The notes under the pieces are model-generated. The model saw only the letters and a list, made by a program, of their open reading frames with translations, had not been told where the DNA came from and ran no database searches. The translations under genes and the position numbers were made by a program. Below, in pieces: positions 21,664 through 35,144 of a DNA stretch of 64,000 nucleotides. Where the stretch lies: assembly GCA_017654935.2 (NCBI GenBank), contig CM065683.1, forward strand, positions 3,399,879 to 3,463,878, given 5' to 3'. This DNA comes from Phymorhynchus buccinoides (taxonomy: Eukaryota > Mollusca > Gastropoda > Neogastropoda > Raphitomidae). Each line of letters starts with the position of its first letter. Position 1 is the first letter of the stretch.

Positions 21664-23949
21664 ATCCCATCATCTCTACAGAAACGTCGTTCTTCTCTAC
21701 CCTGGATCAACAACACGATTAAACGGCTACTAAGACGAAAACAAAAATGATTTAGAAAGGCCAAACAATCTAACAACTGGACCACATTCAGATCCTTCCA
21801 AAGGCACTGCAGAAAAGAAATGAGGCAAGCAGAGTGGAACTTTCTCAACAACACCATCCAAGACGGTCTTGCAAATAATAACAGCTAGCCCTTTTGGCAC
21901 TTCATAAATCCCAGAAACAGGACAACTCCGGAGTAGCCCCACTAAAAGAACATGGCAGACTCACAACAAACAGCCACGACAAAGCCCGTCTCCTCCTCCA
22001 ACAGTTTAAATCAGTTTTCACCAAACCCAGCAGCAACAACATTATGCCCGAAATGCCTCCTGCTTCAGCCACATCATCTCCGCACCAGGCATCGCAAAAC
22101 TACTTCACAATCTCTCACCCTACAAGGCACCTGGCCCAGATTGAGATGGCATCCCCAATTTAGTACTTAAAAATTGTGCAGAACAAATTGCCCCAGCCCT
22201 TAGCGTTTTCTACCAAAAATCCCTGGACTCAGGCTCCCTCCCAGCAGATCGACTGGCTTGCAGCAAATATTTCCAGCGTGTACAGAAAAGGTAATGGACA
22301 CTTCCCAGAAAACTACTGCCCCATTTCTCTCACCTCTGTCCCATATGTAAGATCCTGAACATATTATCTTCCGCCACATAATGTCCCATCTCCAATCCCA
22401 CAACATCCTCAACCATGGATTCCGTGCAGGCTACTCGTGTGAAAAGCAACTCCTCACAACAAGCCATGACCTGTCCTCTTTTGATAACAAAAAGCAAGTA
22501 GACGTCGCCATTCTAGATTTTTCTAAAGCCTTTGACACGTTGCCTCATGACAAACTCCTCCATAAACTTAAGTTACGGAATTACAGGCCCCCTCCACCAG
22601 TGGCTCTCCTGCTTCCTTACTCAAAGAACCATGACAGTAGTGTTAGAAGGAACCTCCTCAGAAAAACATCATCGACTCTTGAGTCCCACGTACAGTGCTC
22701 GGCCCCCTCCTATTTCTCTGCCACATCAATGACCTACCAAAAGCTGTCAATCGAACATCAAAAATCAGATTATTTGCTGACGACTGCCTTCTTTATAGGG
22801 AAATTAATAACTTTAAGGACCATCAGACCCTGCAAGAAGATCTGCAACAGCTTGAGACCTGGGCGAATACTTGGGGCATGCGCTTCAACGCTTCCAAGTG
22901 CTACATTCTATCTTTGCGCAACAAATCCAACTTCTCTTACCAACTAAACAACACCATCCCCCAGCATGTTCCAACAAATCCATATCTGGGCATTCTACTA
23001 TCTGAGGTCCTAAAATGGGGACCACATATTTCCAACATTACAAAGAAAGCAAGCTGCACCCTTGGTTTCCTCCGACGAAATCTCCGTCGCTGCCCACCAC
23101 GGTGTAAAACCAATGCCTATCTAGCTCTAGTCAGACCTTTACTAGAATATGGTGCAGTTGTGTGGGACCCTTATCTACAGAAAGACATTGACAGTATAGA
23201 ACGTATACAACGGAATGCTGCCCGCTTCATCACTGGCGACTATAAGTCCACAACGCCTGGCAGTGTCACCAAACTTCTTGAAAAAACTGAACTTCCATCC
23301 CTTCAGCAAAGGCGCCATCACCTCCGCCTGACCATGCTCTACAGAGTGGTTGAGGGGTTAGTACCGGCCTTACCCCCTGAAGACTTCATCACTTATCACA
23401 AATCGAGCAGACTGATAAGATCCGGACTTCCTTACTCGTCGAACCCAATCAGATCTTCAGTTAGAAACAATAAAAGTTCCCACCGACCAGTTCAAAAACT
23501 CTTTCTTTGTTAGAACACCAACAGAGTGGAACCATCTGAATAACAGCACCGTCCAAGCCAACTCCCTTGAGGCCTTCAAAAGACAGCTATTAATCAACCA
23601 ACATCAATAAACCGCCTCTGCGCAATCTCTCCCCGTCAGTTATGCCAGACTACTGGATTGTAGCGACGTATTTGAAAGAAGGTTGCTTATTAAGAAGTGT
23701 GTGTGCTCGCGAGTGTCACTCTGTGTGTGCGCGCACATACATGTGCGTGTGTCACTATGTGAGTTTCTGACATACAATAATTGAAAGTATGTCGTACGTT
23801 ATGAAAATCAACCAAAGATGTGTTTTTTGACAATTTTTCTCGACTTCATCTTTTGAATTGGTTTACTGGTGTTCGTGACAGCTTTTCTGATGACCAAAAT
23901 GATAAGTGTGTAATAAAAATGTGTGCTGCAAGAGAGAGAAAGACAGACA

Positions 23950-24190
23950 GACATGATATTAAGGATGATAATAATGAACATTTTTTCTTTTGTTTTTATT
24001 ACAACGGTTAAAGTACTGGCATGGAGTGGCCATTTTTCACTTTGCCGTGAGAGAAAGACAGGGAGAGAGAGAGAGAGACAGAAATGATAATATTAAGGAT
24101 GATAATAATGAACAATTTTTTTTTACAACGGTAAAAATATTGGCGTGGAGTGGCCATTTTTCACTTTACCGTGAGAGAGAGAGAGAAATT
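23950..24190. repeat. Tandem duplication of about 130 bp with GA repeats
   Basis: The segment ATTAAGGATGATAATAATGA...GGAGTGGCCATTTTTCACTT...CGTGAGAGA occurs twice (about 23958-24060 and 24092-24185) with small differences. The copy 2 mirror is about 38060-38300. Confidence 0.8.
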
Positions 24191-24230
24191 GGGGATGGGG
24201 GGTCATAAATGTTCATTGTACCCCTAAATG

Positions 24231-24443
24231 GGTGGCGCGCCCTCTGGCTGCGACGCGCTCTCCAGGTGGGAGCAGCCCGAATTTCACAGAGATGCCTCTG
24301 TGACTATAATACCTAATAATAATAATACCTAATAAAATGGTTGTATTTGGTATTTGGTATATTATTCCAGTCGCAGACTTAGATCTCTTTGGAATTCGGG
24401 TTGCTCCCACGTGGAGAGCGCGTTGCCACAAGCGTAGCGCCAC
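24231..24443. mobile_element. Fold-back element, GTGGCGCGCCCTC family
   Basis: The left arm GTGGCGCGCCCTCTGGCTGC...GCGCTCTCCAGGTGGGAGCA...CCCGAATTTC pairs with the right arm GGAATTCGGGTTGCTCCCAC...GGAGAGCGCG...GCGTAGCGCCAC, around an AT-rich loop of ACCTAATAATA words. It is non-coding. Mirror: about 37804-38020. Confidence 0.65.
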
Positions 24444-24884
24444 ATTTTTGTTTCTAAACATTTTAAATGGTAGGCCTACTTCAATGTGAGTCAATAGGGG
24501 AGAAACAGATCTAGAGAATAGGGGGAGGGGAATGCAAAGGCATAAAACGATACAGCTTTAGCTAGTTTTGGGGGGGTGTATATTGTTTAGATGGTGGTGA
24601 AATGTTCCATTGATGTGTTCTTCTTGTGAATAAAGAAAATATGATCTTGATATTAATCGTTTTTGTAATAAAAATGAATGAAAGAATTTCTCTCTCCAAC
24701 TCTCACACACCACACAGTATGTTTGTGTGTGTGTGTGTGAGAGAGAGGTCAATACAAAGAGGAAAAAGATGAGAGAAAATGTATGTGTGTGTATGCATTG
24801 TGTGGGAAAAACCCCCCACACGTTTCCTTGTCTTGTAAGCTAATGTACAAATCATTGTTAAAATTGCCAGAATGTTTCTCAGTA

Positions 24885-24953
24885 CAGTGGAACCTCCCTA
24901 AGACCTCATTTTGGACCTTATAAGGGAGGGGTCTTATAAGGGAGGATCCACTG
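24885..24953. mobile_element. Short Tigger-like MITE, copy 1-2
   Basis: 69 bp, ends CAGTGGAACCTCCCTAAGAC and TAAGGGAGGATCCACTG, TA on both sides. An internally deleted member of the family at 17759-17923. Mirror: 37277-37344. Confidence 0.75.
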
Positions 24954-25202
24954 TACCTCTAATATCAATTCATTCTTTCTATTTGAAATAATTGGGTGAT
25001 CCCACAAATTGAAATCAAGTGCTCTTCTGTAGTTTTTATAATTTTGTCCGTTTCCAAGAACATTCAATGCTAAAATGATCGGAACAGTGTTCTTTAGTTT
25101 GGAAAGCCCGTTACTATAGGCACAGCAACCCAATTTGAAAAACTACAAAAATCACCATTGTTGTGCCAAAGAACTATTTTGCAGCCTGTCTTTTTTTGGC
25201 TA

Positions 25203-25380
25203 CAATGGTACCTCCCTTATAAGACCTCCCCTTATAAGACTCCCTCCCATATAAGACCTGCTTCTCTGAGACATTGCCCTTCTTTGTAAGTATTAAAAAT
25301 TACCTCCCTTTATAAGACCCCTCCCTTACAAGACCTCATTTTGGATGATTTGTGAAGTTCTTATAAGGGAGGTTTCACTG
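25203..25380. mobile_element. Tigger-like MITE, copy 1-3
   Basis: 178 bp, ends CAATGGTACCTCCCTTATAA and TTATAAGGGAGGTTTCACTG, TA flanks. Mirror: 36841-37027. The following stretch (25390-26250) is AT-rich and I recognise nothing in it. Confidence 0.75.
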
Positions 25381-26255
25381 TATTTGTATTTAAAATCAAA
25401 GCTGCCCTATGTTCCCTGTGTGTCTGAAGCTACTTCTGAATGACAATTTGATCCTAAACAAAAAACATTGAAACCACACCATGTTTTTGTTGTTTCGTAT
25501 CCACCTCTTCTTCTTCTGCGTTCCCAGGCCATAATGGGTTTTCCACCTCAAAGGGTGTTGCTAAAATGGAATCATGGATGCTATGGAAACTTCTTTTGTT
25601 TAAAGAAAAGACTTTAACAAAACAACACGCACACTTTTCTTATGTTTCACTTTCATGCATTGAAGTTTCTTCACAAACTTTTTATTTTTTATTTTTTTAA
25701 AGCAATTCAATTTTGTAGAACGCAGTCTTTGGTCAACCCATAGTAATACTTTACATCTAAAAAAAACATGCCATTTTTGCAACAAAAAAACCCACCCCAA
25801 TTTTCTTCATTATTAGCTGCTGGAGTAAGGGAAACAAATCATCCGAAACACGAAGACAGCTAGACAAGTTGTGATTGCTTCCCTTGGATCGGTACTAAAA
25901 ATAAGTTTTTCTTTTCCCTTTTTTCTCTCCAAATTTTTACTGGATAGTGGAAGATCATAACATTTTCTGAAATTCTTGCATTCAAGGCGAATTCATACGC
26001 AAGCCTACAACGGACCATTTTGATACGCAGTCTGGCAATAATATCTGTCCGTAGCAGAAATTAAGACGGGTGGTCGATCAGGAAATTAAAAAAAGGCATT
26101 GAAGAATAGATGCTCAGTGATGTCCTAAGGCCCCGGTCATAGTCCACTGACCTATTAAAATTGAAAATGTATTATTGTGTTACTACCCTGTCAAGACAAA
26201 TGTCCGATTGATTTTTTAACACTGGCACGCTTTGAATTTGATTTTCGTAAGAGCC

Positions 26256-26410
26256 AGGGACGGTATTCACGTTGAGATAGCATGAGACTTAGCATGATGC
26301 TAACTTAGAAGCTCTTCCAATGTCCTATAGGATTTAATAGGACTTTTGGAAGAGCTTCTAAGTTAGCATCATGCTAAGTCTCATGCTATCTCGACATGAA
26401 TACCGTCCCA
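26256..26410. mobile_element. Fold-back MITE, GGTATTCACGTTGAGATAGC family, copy a
   Basis: About 155 bp and nearly perfectly self-complementary. Left arm: GGGACGGTATTCACGTTGAG...ATAGCATGAGACTTAGCATG...CTAACTTAGAAGCTCTTCC. Right arm: the complement, ending ATGAATACCGTCCC. Two further loci lie within 1.4 kb. Mirror: about 35784-35943. Confidence 0.8.
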
Positions 26411-26511
26411 GGACATTGTCCTGTTGCTTGGCGCATCACTGGATGTTTGAGATGAACTTTGTCCAACCCCAGACAGTGAGGCAGACAGTGCGGCTTAAGA
26501 CAAATGGAGAC

Positions 26512-26682
26512 CAGGGCCTGTATTCACGTTGAGATAGCATGAGACTTAGCATGATGCTAACTTAGAAGCTCTTCCAATGTCCTATAGATGATTTAATAGG
26601 ACAGTGCGGCTTTGGAAGAGCGGTATTTCTAAGTTAGCATCATGCTAAGTCTCATGCTATCTCGACATGAATACCGTCCCAG
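26512..26682. mobile_element. Fold-back MITE, same family, copy b
   Basis: Starts GGGCCTGTATTCACG and ends AATACCGTCCC. The loop carries extra bases (ACAGTGCGGC, GCGGTAT) absent from copies a and c, and absent from its mirror at 35529-35690. Confidence 0.75.
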
Positions 26683-26876
26683 TTCAGGTTTGCTAGTGGG
26701 ATGGAGTAAAAAACCAACAACCTAGAAGTATGAACTATGTTTTGCGATAATAAAGTGCATTGCATTGGACTGAAGTAGAGTTCTTGAAAGCCCAAAATCC
26801 TACAATGAAAGATCGTGAAAACCAAAATCTGAAACTTTCTAAAAGGTTGTTGAGCGGGTGGAAAAGTATTGCCTTA

Positions 26877-27037
26877 CAGTGGAACCTCCCTTATAAGACT
26901 CCCTCCCACATAAGACCTACTTCTCTGTGACATTGCCCTTCTTTGTAAGTATTAAAATCACCTTCCTTATAAGACCCCTCCCTTATAAGACCTCATTTTG
27001 GATGATTATTGAAGGTCTTATAAGGGAGGTTCCACTG
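26877..27037. mobile_element. Tigger-like MITE, copy 1-4
   Basis: 161 bp, ends CAGTGGAACCTCCCTTATAA and TTATAAGGGAGGTTCCACTG, TA on both sides. Mirror: 35145-35315. Confidence 0.8.
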
Positions 27038-27192
27038 TAGTCTGAAAAAATATGGCACTTATTTCCATTGTGTGAGTGTATGCGTGTGTGGGAAGGGGGT
27101 GGTGGTGGTTGACAATGTAACCATACCATAGTTCTGTCTGCGATCAGTGATCAATGCCAGCAGACACAGCAATGTCCACATTGTGAGACTTA

Positions 27193-27723
27193 CAGGGATC
27201 AATCTTGTCACGGGTCATTTGACCAGGTCGAAGAAAGCATAATAGGTCATTTTCATAAAACAATCAGTGAATGTAAAAAAAACAAAAGGAAATACGATTT
27301 GAGCGCAACGAAAACTGTTTTTCAGGACTGTTGCAATCAACTACATAGCTTCAGGGAGAGTGTGCTCAAAATATGAGAAAAGTTAGTAGCTATGCAATGT
27401 AAAATAGTAGTAGACTTTACAGAGCAATTATTTTTATAGTCTATTGTTTCACCTAAGTCAATCTGGGCCTGTATTCATGTTGAGATAGCATGACACTTAG
27501 CATGATGCTAACTTAGAAGCTCTTCCAATGTCCTATAGGACTTTTGGAAGAGCTTCTAAGTTAGCATGATGCTAAGTCTCATGCTATCTCAACGTGAATA
27601 CAGGCCCTGATCGCTATGGAATCAGTCGCAGTGCACATCAAAATCCTTAAATAGCTAACAGATGATACCATTTCAAAATGTTACGCGTCAATGACTGATG
27701 ACCGGTGCTAAGATTGATCCCTG
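27193..27723. mobile_element. CAGGGATCAATCTTG miniature TIR element, member 1
   Basis: Ends CAGGGATCAATCTTG and AAGATTGATCCCTG. Internal blocks (GGTCATTTGACCAG, GAAAACTGTTTT, TCTATTGTTTCACCTAAGTC, CAATGACTGATGACCGGTG) match the larger element at 29240-30336. It holds a single internal monomer and carries the fold-back MITE 27465-27608 as an insertion. Mirror: about 34439-34985. Confidence 0.75.
27465..27608. mobile_element. Fold-back MITE copy c, inserted in the 27193-27723 element
   Basis: 144 bp, ends GGGCCTGTATTCATGTTGAG and ACGTGAATACAGGCCC. The host element without this insert is seen at 29240-30336, where CACCTAAGTCAAT runs straight into the downstream ATCGCTATGGA-like sequence. Mirror: 34560-34710. 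Confidence 0.8.
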
Positions 27724-27894
27724 CTGTTATTCCGGATGACAAGATGGCCATTCCTAAATCTTCGTTCCTGAACTACTTCCACCAAGTGAATATTAAACAT
27801 TTTGTTCTTCCATTCATGGAAGAGAAAACCGTAAGGCCCCATGGCTGTGTGTGCATAAATGTTTGAGACAAATGGATTTTGCACAATGTATAAT

Positions 27895-28135
27895 TGGTAT
27901 ATTGGCCACTGCAAGTAGGGTTATTAACGCCCTTGACGGCAAGAGTTAAGCCCTTGTTGATCAGCATCCAAAAGGGCATTCACTCTTGCAAAAGGCAGCC
28001 ATTAAGTGGCCTCAAATAGGGTTATTGGCGAGAGTTATGCCCTTGTTTGGTCAGTACTCAACCATCTTCCCCCCACCCACCAAGGGCATTCATTCTTGTA
28101 AAAGGGTGTTCTTTGCAGTGGCCGATAAAGGGACA
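27895..28135. repeat. Palindromic/duplicated segment downstream of ATP synthase beta
   Basis: Outer arms TTGGCCACTGCAAGTAGGGT and CTTTGCAGTGGCCGAT are complementary. Inside, a block of about 90 bp (GGGTTATT...GAGTTA-GCCCTTGTT...GGGCATTCA-TCTTG) occurs twice in tandem. Probably a small fold-back element. Mirror: about 34030-34260. Confidence 0.5.
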
Positions 28136-28198
28136 CACGTGCACATGCACACACCAACACACACAAGCATCAAAAACTGTTGGAACATTTCAATGAAA

Positions 28199-28204
28199 TT
28201 TATT
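28199..28204 (-). terminator. Polyadenylation signal AATAAA of ATP synthase beta, copy 1
   Basis: AATAAA on the minus strand about 430 bp beyond the stop codon. The mirror is at 33955-33960, so both arms keep it. Confidence 0.55.
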
Positions 28205-28349
28205 CAATCGATGTCCAAACTATCTCGTGTCAACAAGCAACACACACTAAAATTTATGCTTTCCCCTCGTATCAACATCTTAACAGAAAGAAAAAAAAGA
28301 TCAAATTGAAATCCAGTCGAATCTCTCACTCATAAAAAAAACAAAAAAC

Positions 28350-28520
28350 AGGTACCCAGGCAAACTAAGTTGACCAAGGCAAACCAAGAATGCCTGGGCA
28401 AACTAAGTAGACCTAGGCAAACCAAATTGCCCGGGCAAACCGAGAATGCCTAGGCAAACCAACATTGCCAGAGCAAACCAAGTAGATCTAGGCAAACCAA
28501 GCCAAACCTGGGCGTCCCGT
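28350..28520 (-). repeat. Minisatellite in the ATP synthase beta 3' UTR, copy 1
   Basis: Six to seven irregular units of about 22-26 bp built on (minus strand) GGTTTGCCTAGGCATTCTTG. The mirror is at about 33650-33800. It lies between the stop codon and AATAAA, so it is predicted to be transcribed. Confidence 0.7.
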
Positions 28521-28632
28521 TGGTTGATAAACATTCCACCAATGTTCAAACATATCAGGTTTGTCATTCACAGACAAGATGCAGACAGGTACAGATGACA
28601 AGAACCACTACTACCAGAGGAGGCCCTGGGTT

Positions 28633-28730
28633 TTAGTGCTGCTCGGCGGCCAGACGCTCGGCCTTGGCCACAACCTCCTCAATGCCCCCCACCATGAAGA
28701 AGGCCACCTCTGGGATGTGGTCCATATCAC
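28633..28730 (-). CDS. ATP5F1B: ATP synthase subunit beta, mitochondrial, last exon, copy 1
   Basis: On the minus strand the acceptor TGTTCCAG (28731-28738) is followed by 98 bp reading [20 protein letters not shown] then [12 protein letters not shown] and TAA (28633-28635). This is the C-terminus of the catalytic beta subunit of mitochondrial F1F0 ATP synthase (family pattern: P-AF-MVG-IEE--AKA--LA). The first base completes a Gly codon split by the intron. The exon is intact and identical in sense to 33429-33526. Confidence 0.95.
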
Positions 28731-29239
28731 CTGGAACAGACAGACAAACTGGTGTGATGATAAACCTCCTCTTACTGCTGCCTTTTTTCCAAAACATCTT
28801 AAGCATCTGCCAAATAAATTTCTCCTCGAGCTTCTCCGAAATCGGAAAATGTTGGCTGTATGCAGTGGGGAGACCAGTGTAAACTGGACACACAGGTACC
28901 CCACCCATTATGGCCTTATGGCCTGGGAACGCAGAAGATATTGAACAAAAATATTTTTTCTTTCCACAGGCGAAAGTAAAACATTCTCTCAATCCTGATC
29001 TCTGAGCTCTTTAAGGCCGGAGAATGGGCCAATAAGGCTGACAAAGTATTAGATGATAGTAAGACGACGAAAAGGCAAGTCAGAGAAAGCGATCATAGGT
29101 TAGTGGAATTGGCCAGCACAGAACTTCCACAAGGTGGGGGAAATATTTCGCCGTGCACAAAACAGAGACGCTTAGTGGAAAGACATGAGGAAGTGGCTGC
29201 CCACGTGGCGGGATTATCAAAAACGGTCACACAAGTAAT

Positions 29240-30336
29240 CAGGGATCAATCTTGTTTCACAGGTCATTTGACCAGTTTGAAGAAAATATAATAGTTCATT
29301 TTCATCAAAACGATAAGTCATAATGATAATGTAAACAAAAAAGAGAAAGGAAATACAAAGTGCAATAAAAACTGTTTTCTAGCCTAGGACGCTCTGTTAG
29401 TCAATCACATAGTTTCACAGACTGCATGTTCAAAGAATGACATGAGAAAACTGTTGTCTAGGACACTCTGTTGCAATCAATCACATAGTTTCACAGACTG
29501 CATGTTCAAAGAATGACATGAGAAAACTGTTGTCTAGGACGCTCTGTTACAGTCAATCACATAGTTTCACAGACTGCATGTTCAAAGAATGACATGAGAA
29601 AACTGTTGTCTAGGACACTCTGTTACAGTCAATCACATAGTTTCACAGACTGCATGTTCAAAGAATGACATGAGAAAACTGTTTTCTAGGACGCTCTGTT
29701 GCAGTCAATCACATAGTTTCACAGACTGCATGTTCAAAGAATGACATGAGAAAACTGTTGTCTAGGACGCTCTGTTACAGTCAATCACATAGTTTCACAG
29801 ACTGCATGTTCAAAGAATGACATGAGAAAACTGTTGTCTAGGACGCTCTGTTACAGTCAATCACATAGTTTCACAGACTGCATGTTCAAAGAATGACATG
29901 AGAAAACTGTTGTCTAGGACGCTCTGTTGCAATCAATCACATAGTTTCACAGACTGCATGTTCAAAGAATGACATGAGAAAACTGTTGTCTAGGACGCTC
30001 TGTTGCAGTCAATCACATAGTTTCACAGACTGCATGTTCAAGGAATGACATGAGAAAAGTTTGTTTTAATCAAATTTTTGCATGAGAAAAGTTAGTACAG
30101 CACTACGCAATATAAAGGGCAATTATTTTTAGTCTATTGTTTCACCTAAGTCATTGTTTCACCTAAGTCAATATGATCACTACGGAGTCAGTTGCTGCAC
30201 ACATCAAAATCTGTAAAGTTGCTAACAGACACGAAGTAAACATAATAAGTCATATGACCTCTTGCCTGCAAAAACAATAGGTCATTTCAAAATGTATCAG
30301 TCAATGACTGATGACCGGTGATAAGAATAATCCCTG
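29240..30336. mobile_element. CAGGGATCAATCTTG TIR element, member 2, with internal tandem expansion
   Basis: Ends CAGGGATCAATCTTG and AAGAATAATCCCTG. Flanking blocks match the 27193-27723 member, but the central monomer has been amplified to nine 76-bp units (next entry). It sits in the ATP synthase beta intron. Mirror: 31800-32913. Confidence 0.75.
29383..30058. repeat. 76-bp tandem array, nine units, copy 1
   Basis: The unit reads TCTAGGACGCTCTGTTGCAG, then TCAATCACATAGTTTCACAG, ACTGCATGTTCAAAGAATGA, CATGAGAAAACTGTTG. Successive ACTGCATGTTCAA words are 76 bp apart, and units differ by one or two bases. The mirror array (about 32085-32775) also has nine units but contains scattered small indels. 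Confidence 0.95.
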
Positions 30337-30865
30337 AGTAATGTTCTCACCCGTAGCTGCTGCATTTGTACCATTGTGTTCAAGTGCTTCGGCTGTTGGG
30401 GTGATCCCTTGAGTCTTTAAGCCAGGGTATGACAACCAACCAACATGAGGGGAAAAAAACTCGAAAACTTTGGTAATTTCAAGTCACCTGAGTTGCAAAT
30501 TGTTGGTTTACGGCTTTGTTACATGATGCAGCTTGACTTCATCAACCGGCAAGTCCAACTCATGCAAGTTCACCAATTTTGACTTATGTCTTCAGGGCTC
30601 CCAGGGACCCCCATTTTGGGGTTCTATGAAGCACTAAAATTCTAAAGGACCCTCTAAAAGAATGTGCAGGGGGTCCCAGGGATGCACTAGAAACATTCTT
30701 TTTAGCATTCGCAATGCCACTGGGACACCTCTATCCCGCCTCTAGGACCCTCTATAATGTTTTGGGATTGGGAGCCCTGCGTCTTAGTGGTTTGCTCACA
30801 GCGATTTGTCCTGAAACCCCCCCCCTCCCCGGAGGAAGACTGAACGGCTAAAAGCAAAGTGTTCA

Positions 30866-33428
<2,563 letters not shown>

Positions 33429-33526
33429 GTGATATGGACCACATCCCAGAGGTGGCCTTCTTCATGGTGGGGGGCATTGAGGAGGTTGTGGCCAAGGCCG
33501 AGCGTCTGGCCGCCGAGCAGCACTAA
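33429..33526 (+). CDS. ATP5F1B: ATP synthase subunit beta, last exon, copy 2
   Basis: Acceptor TGTTCCAG ends at 33428. The exon reads [20 protein letters not shown] then [12 protein letters not shown] and TAA 33524-33526. Joined to 31058-31245, it gives the last about 95 residues of the beta subunit. The 3' UTR minisatellite (33650-33800) and AATAAA (33955-33960) follow. Confidence 0.95.
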
Positions 33527-33649
33527 AACCCAGGGCCTCCTCTGGTAGTAGTGGTTCTTGTCATCTGTACCTGTCTGCATCTTGTCTGTGAATGACAAAC
33601 CTGATATGTTTGAACATTGGTGGAATGTTTATCAACCAACGGGACGCCC

Positions 33650-33800
33650 AGGTTTGGCTTGGTTTGCCTAGATCTACTTGGTTTGCTCTGGCAATGTTGG
33701 TTTGCCTAGGCATTCTCGGTTTGCCCGGGCAATTTGGTTTGCCTAGGTCTACTTAGTTTGCCCAGGCATTCTTGGTTTGCCTTGGTCAACTTAGTTTGCC
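33650..33800 (+). repeat. 3' UTR minisatellite, copy 2
   Basis: Mirror of 28350-28520. Units built on GGTTTGCCTAGGCATTCTTG, with alternating GATCTACTT and GGCAATGTT variants. Confidence 0.7.
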
Positions 33801-33954
33801 TGGGTACCTGTTTTTTGTTTTTTTTATGAGTGAGAGATTCGACTGGATTTCAATTTGATCTTTTTTTTCTTTCTGTTAAGATGTTGATACGAGGGGAAAG
33901 CATAAATTTTAGTGTGTGTTGCTTGTTGACACGAGATAGTTTGGACATCGATTG

Positions 33955-33960
33955 AATAAA
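33955..33960 (+). terminator. Polyadenylation signal AATAAA, ATP synthase beta copy 2
   Basis: AATAAA about 430 bp after the stop codon, in an AT-rich context, mirrored at 28199-28204. Confidence 0.55.
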
Positions 33961-34438
33961 TTTCATTGAAATGTTCCAACAGTTTTTGATGCTTGTGTGT
34001 GTTGGTGTGTGCATGTGCACGTGTGTCCCTTTATCGGCCACTGCAAAGAACACCCCTTTTACAAGAATGAATGCCCTTGGTGGGTGGGGGAAGATGGTTG
34101 AGTACTGACCAAACAAGGGCAATAACTCTCGCCAATAACCCTATTTGAGAGCCACTTAATGGCTGCCTTTTGCAAGAGTGAATGCCCTTTTGGATGCTGA
34201 TCAACAAGGGCTTAACTCTTGTCATCAAGGGCGCCAATAACCCCTACTTGCAGTGGCCAATATACCAATTATACATTGTGCAAAATCCATTTGTCTCAAA
34301 CATTTATGCACACACAGCCATGGGGCCTTACGGTTTTCTCTTCCATGAATGGAAGAACAAAATGTTTAATATTCACTTGGTGGAAGTAGTTCAGGAACGA
34401 AGATTTAGGAATGGCCATCTTGTCATCCGGAATAAACA

Positions 34439-34985
34439 GCAGGGGATAATCTTAGACACCGGTCCATCAGTCATTGACGCGTAAACATTTTGAAATGGTA
34501 TCATCTGTTAGCTATTTAAGGATTTTGATGTGCAACTGCGACTGATTCCATAGCGATCAGGGCCTGTATTCACGTTGAGATAGCATGAGACTTAGCATCA
34601 TGCTAACTTAGAAAGCTCTTCCAAAGTCCTAAAGTCCTATAGGACATTGGAAGAGCTTCTAAGTTAGCATCATGCTAAGTCCCATGCTATCTCAACATGA
34701 ATACAGGCCCCAGATTGACTTAGGTGAAACAATAGACTATAAAAATAATTGCTCTGTAAAGTCTACTACTATTTTACATTGCATAGCTACTAACTTTTCT
34801 CATATTTTGAGCACACTCTCCCTGAAGCTATGTAGTTGATTGCAACAGTCCTGAAAAACAGTTTTCGTTGCGCTCAAATCGTATTTCCTTTTGTTTTTTT
34901 TACATTATCACTGATTGTTTTATGAAAATGACCTATTATGCTTTCTTCGACCTGGTCAAATGACCCGTGACAAGATTGATCCCTG
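34439..34985. mobile_element. CAGGGATCAATC element member 1 with nested fold-back MITE, copy 2
   Basis: Mirror of 27193-27723. The nested MITE is at 34560-34710. The left terminal repeat has diverged (CAGGGGATAATCTTAG). Confidence 0.7.
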
Positions 34986-35144
34986 TAAGTCTCACAATGT
35001 GGACATTGCTGTGTCTGCTGGCATTGATCACTGATCGCAGACAGAACTATGGTATGGTTACATTGTCAACCACCACCACCCCCTTCCCACACACGCATAC
35101 ACTCACACAATGGAAATAAGATGCCATATTTTTTTCAGACTATA

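Larger units (their letters stand above)
18735..23610 (+). mobile_element. Non-LTR retrotransposon (CR1/Jockey-like), dead, copy 1
   Basis: The order of parts is endonuclease N-terminus (MTINCRSIFEKQSEF, GTESWL; about 18950-19073), an inserted DNA transposon (19074-20029), endonuclease C-terminus (LSGDFNCPDINW, SDHDIVISD; 20030-20682), a 90-bp tandem array, then reverse transcriptase (AILDFSKAFD, GPLLFLCHINDLP, catalytic FADD at 22773-22784) and a C-terminal tail ending TPTEWNHLNN...FKRQLL with TAA at 23608-23610. Frameshifts (about 20262, 21885, 22600-22690, 23500) and stops (21748-21750; TAG about 21885) inactivate it. The domain order endonuclease-RT is that of APE-type LINEs. The exact clade is not assigned, and the 5' end is uncertain. 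Confidence 0.85.

Noticed and set aside
20426..21733. Three long alternative frames over the tandem array
   Set aside because: Side effects of a 90-bp period divisible by three. The frame that matches the flanking endonuclease is the real one.
20683..30060. Regular tandem repeats considered as CRISPR-like arrays
   Set aside because: The 90-bp and 76-bp arrays are head-to-tail units without distinct spacers, in an animal genome.
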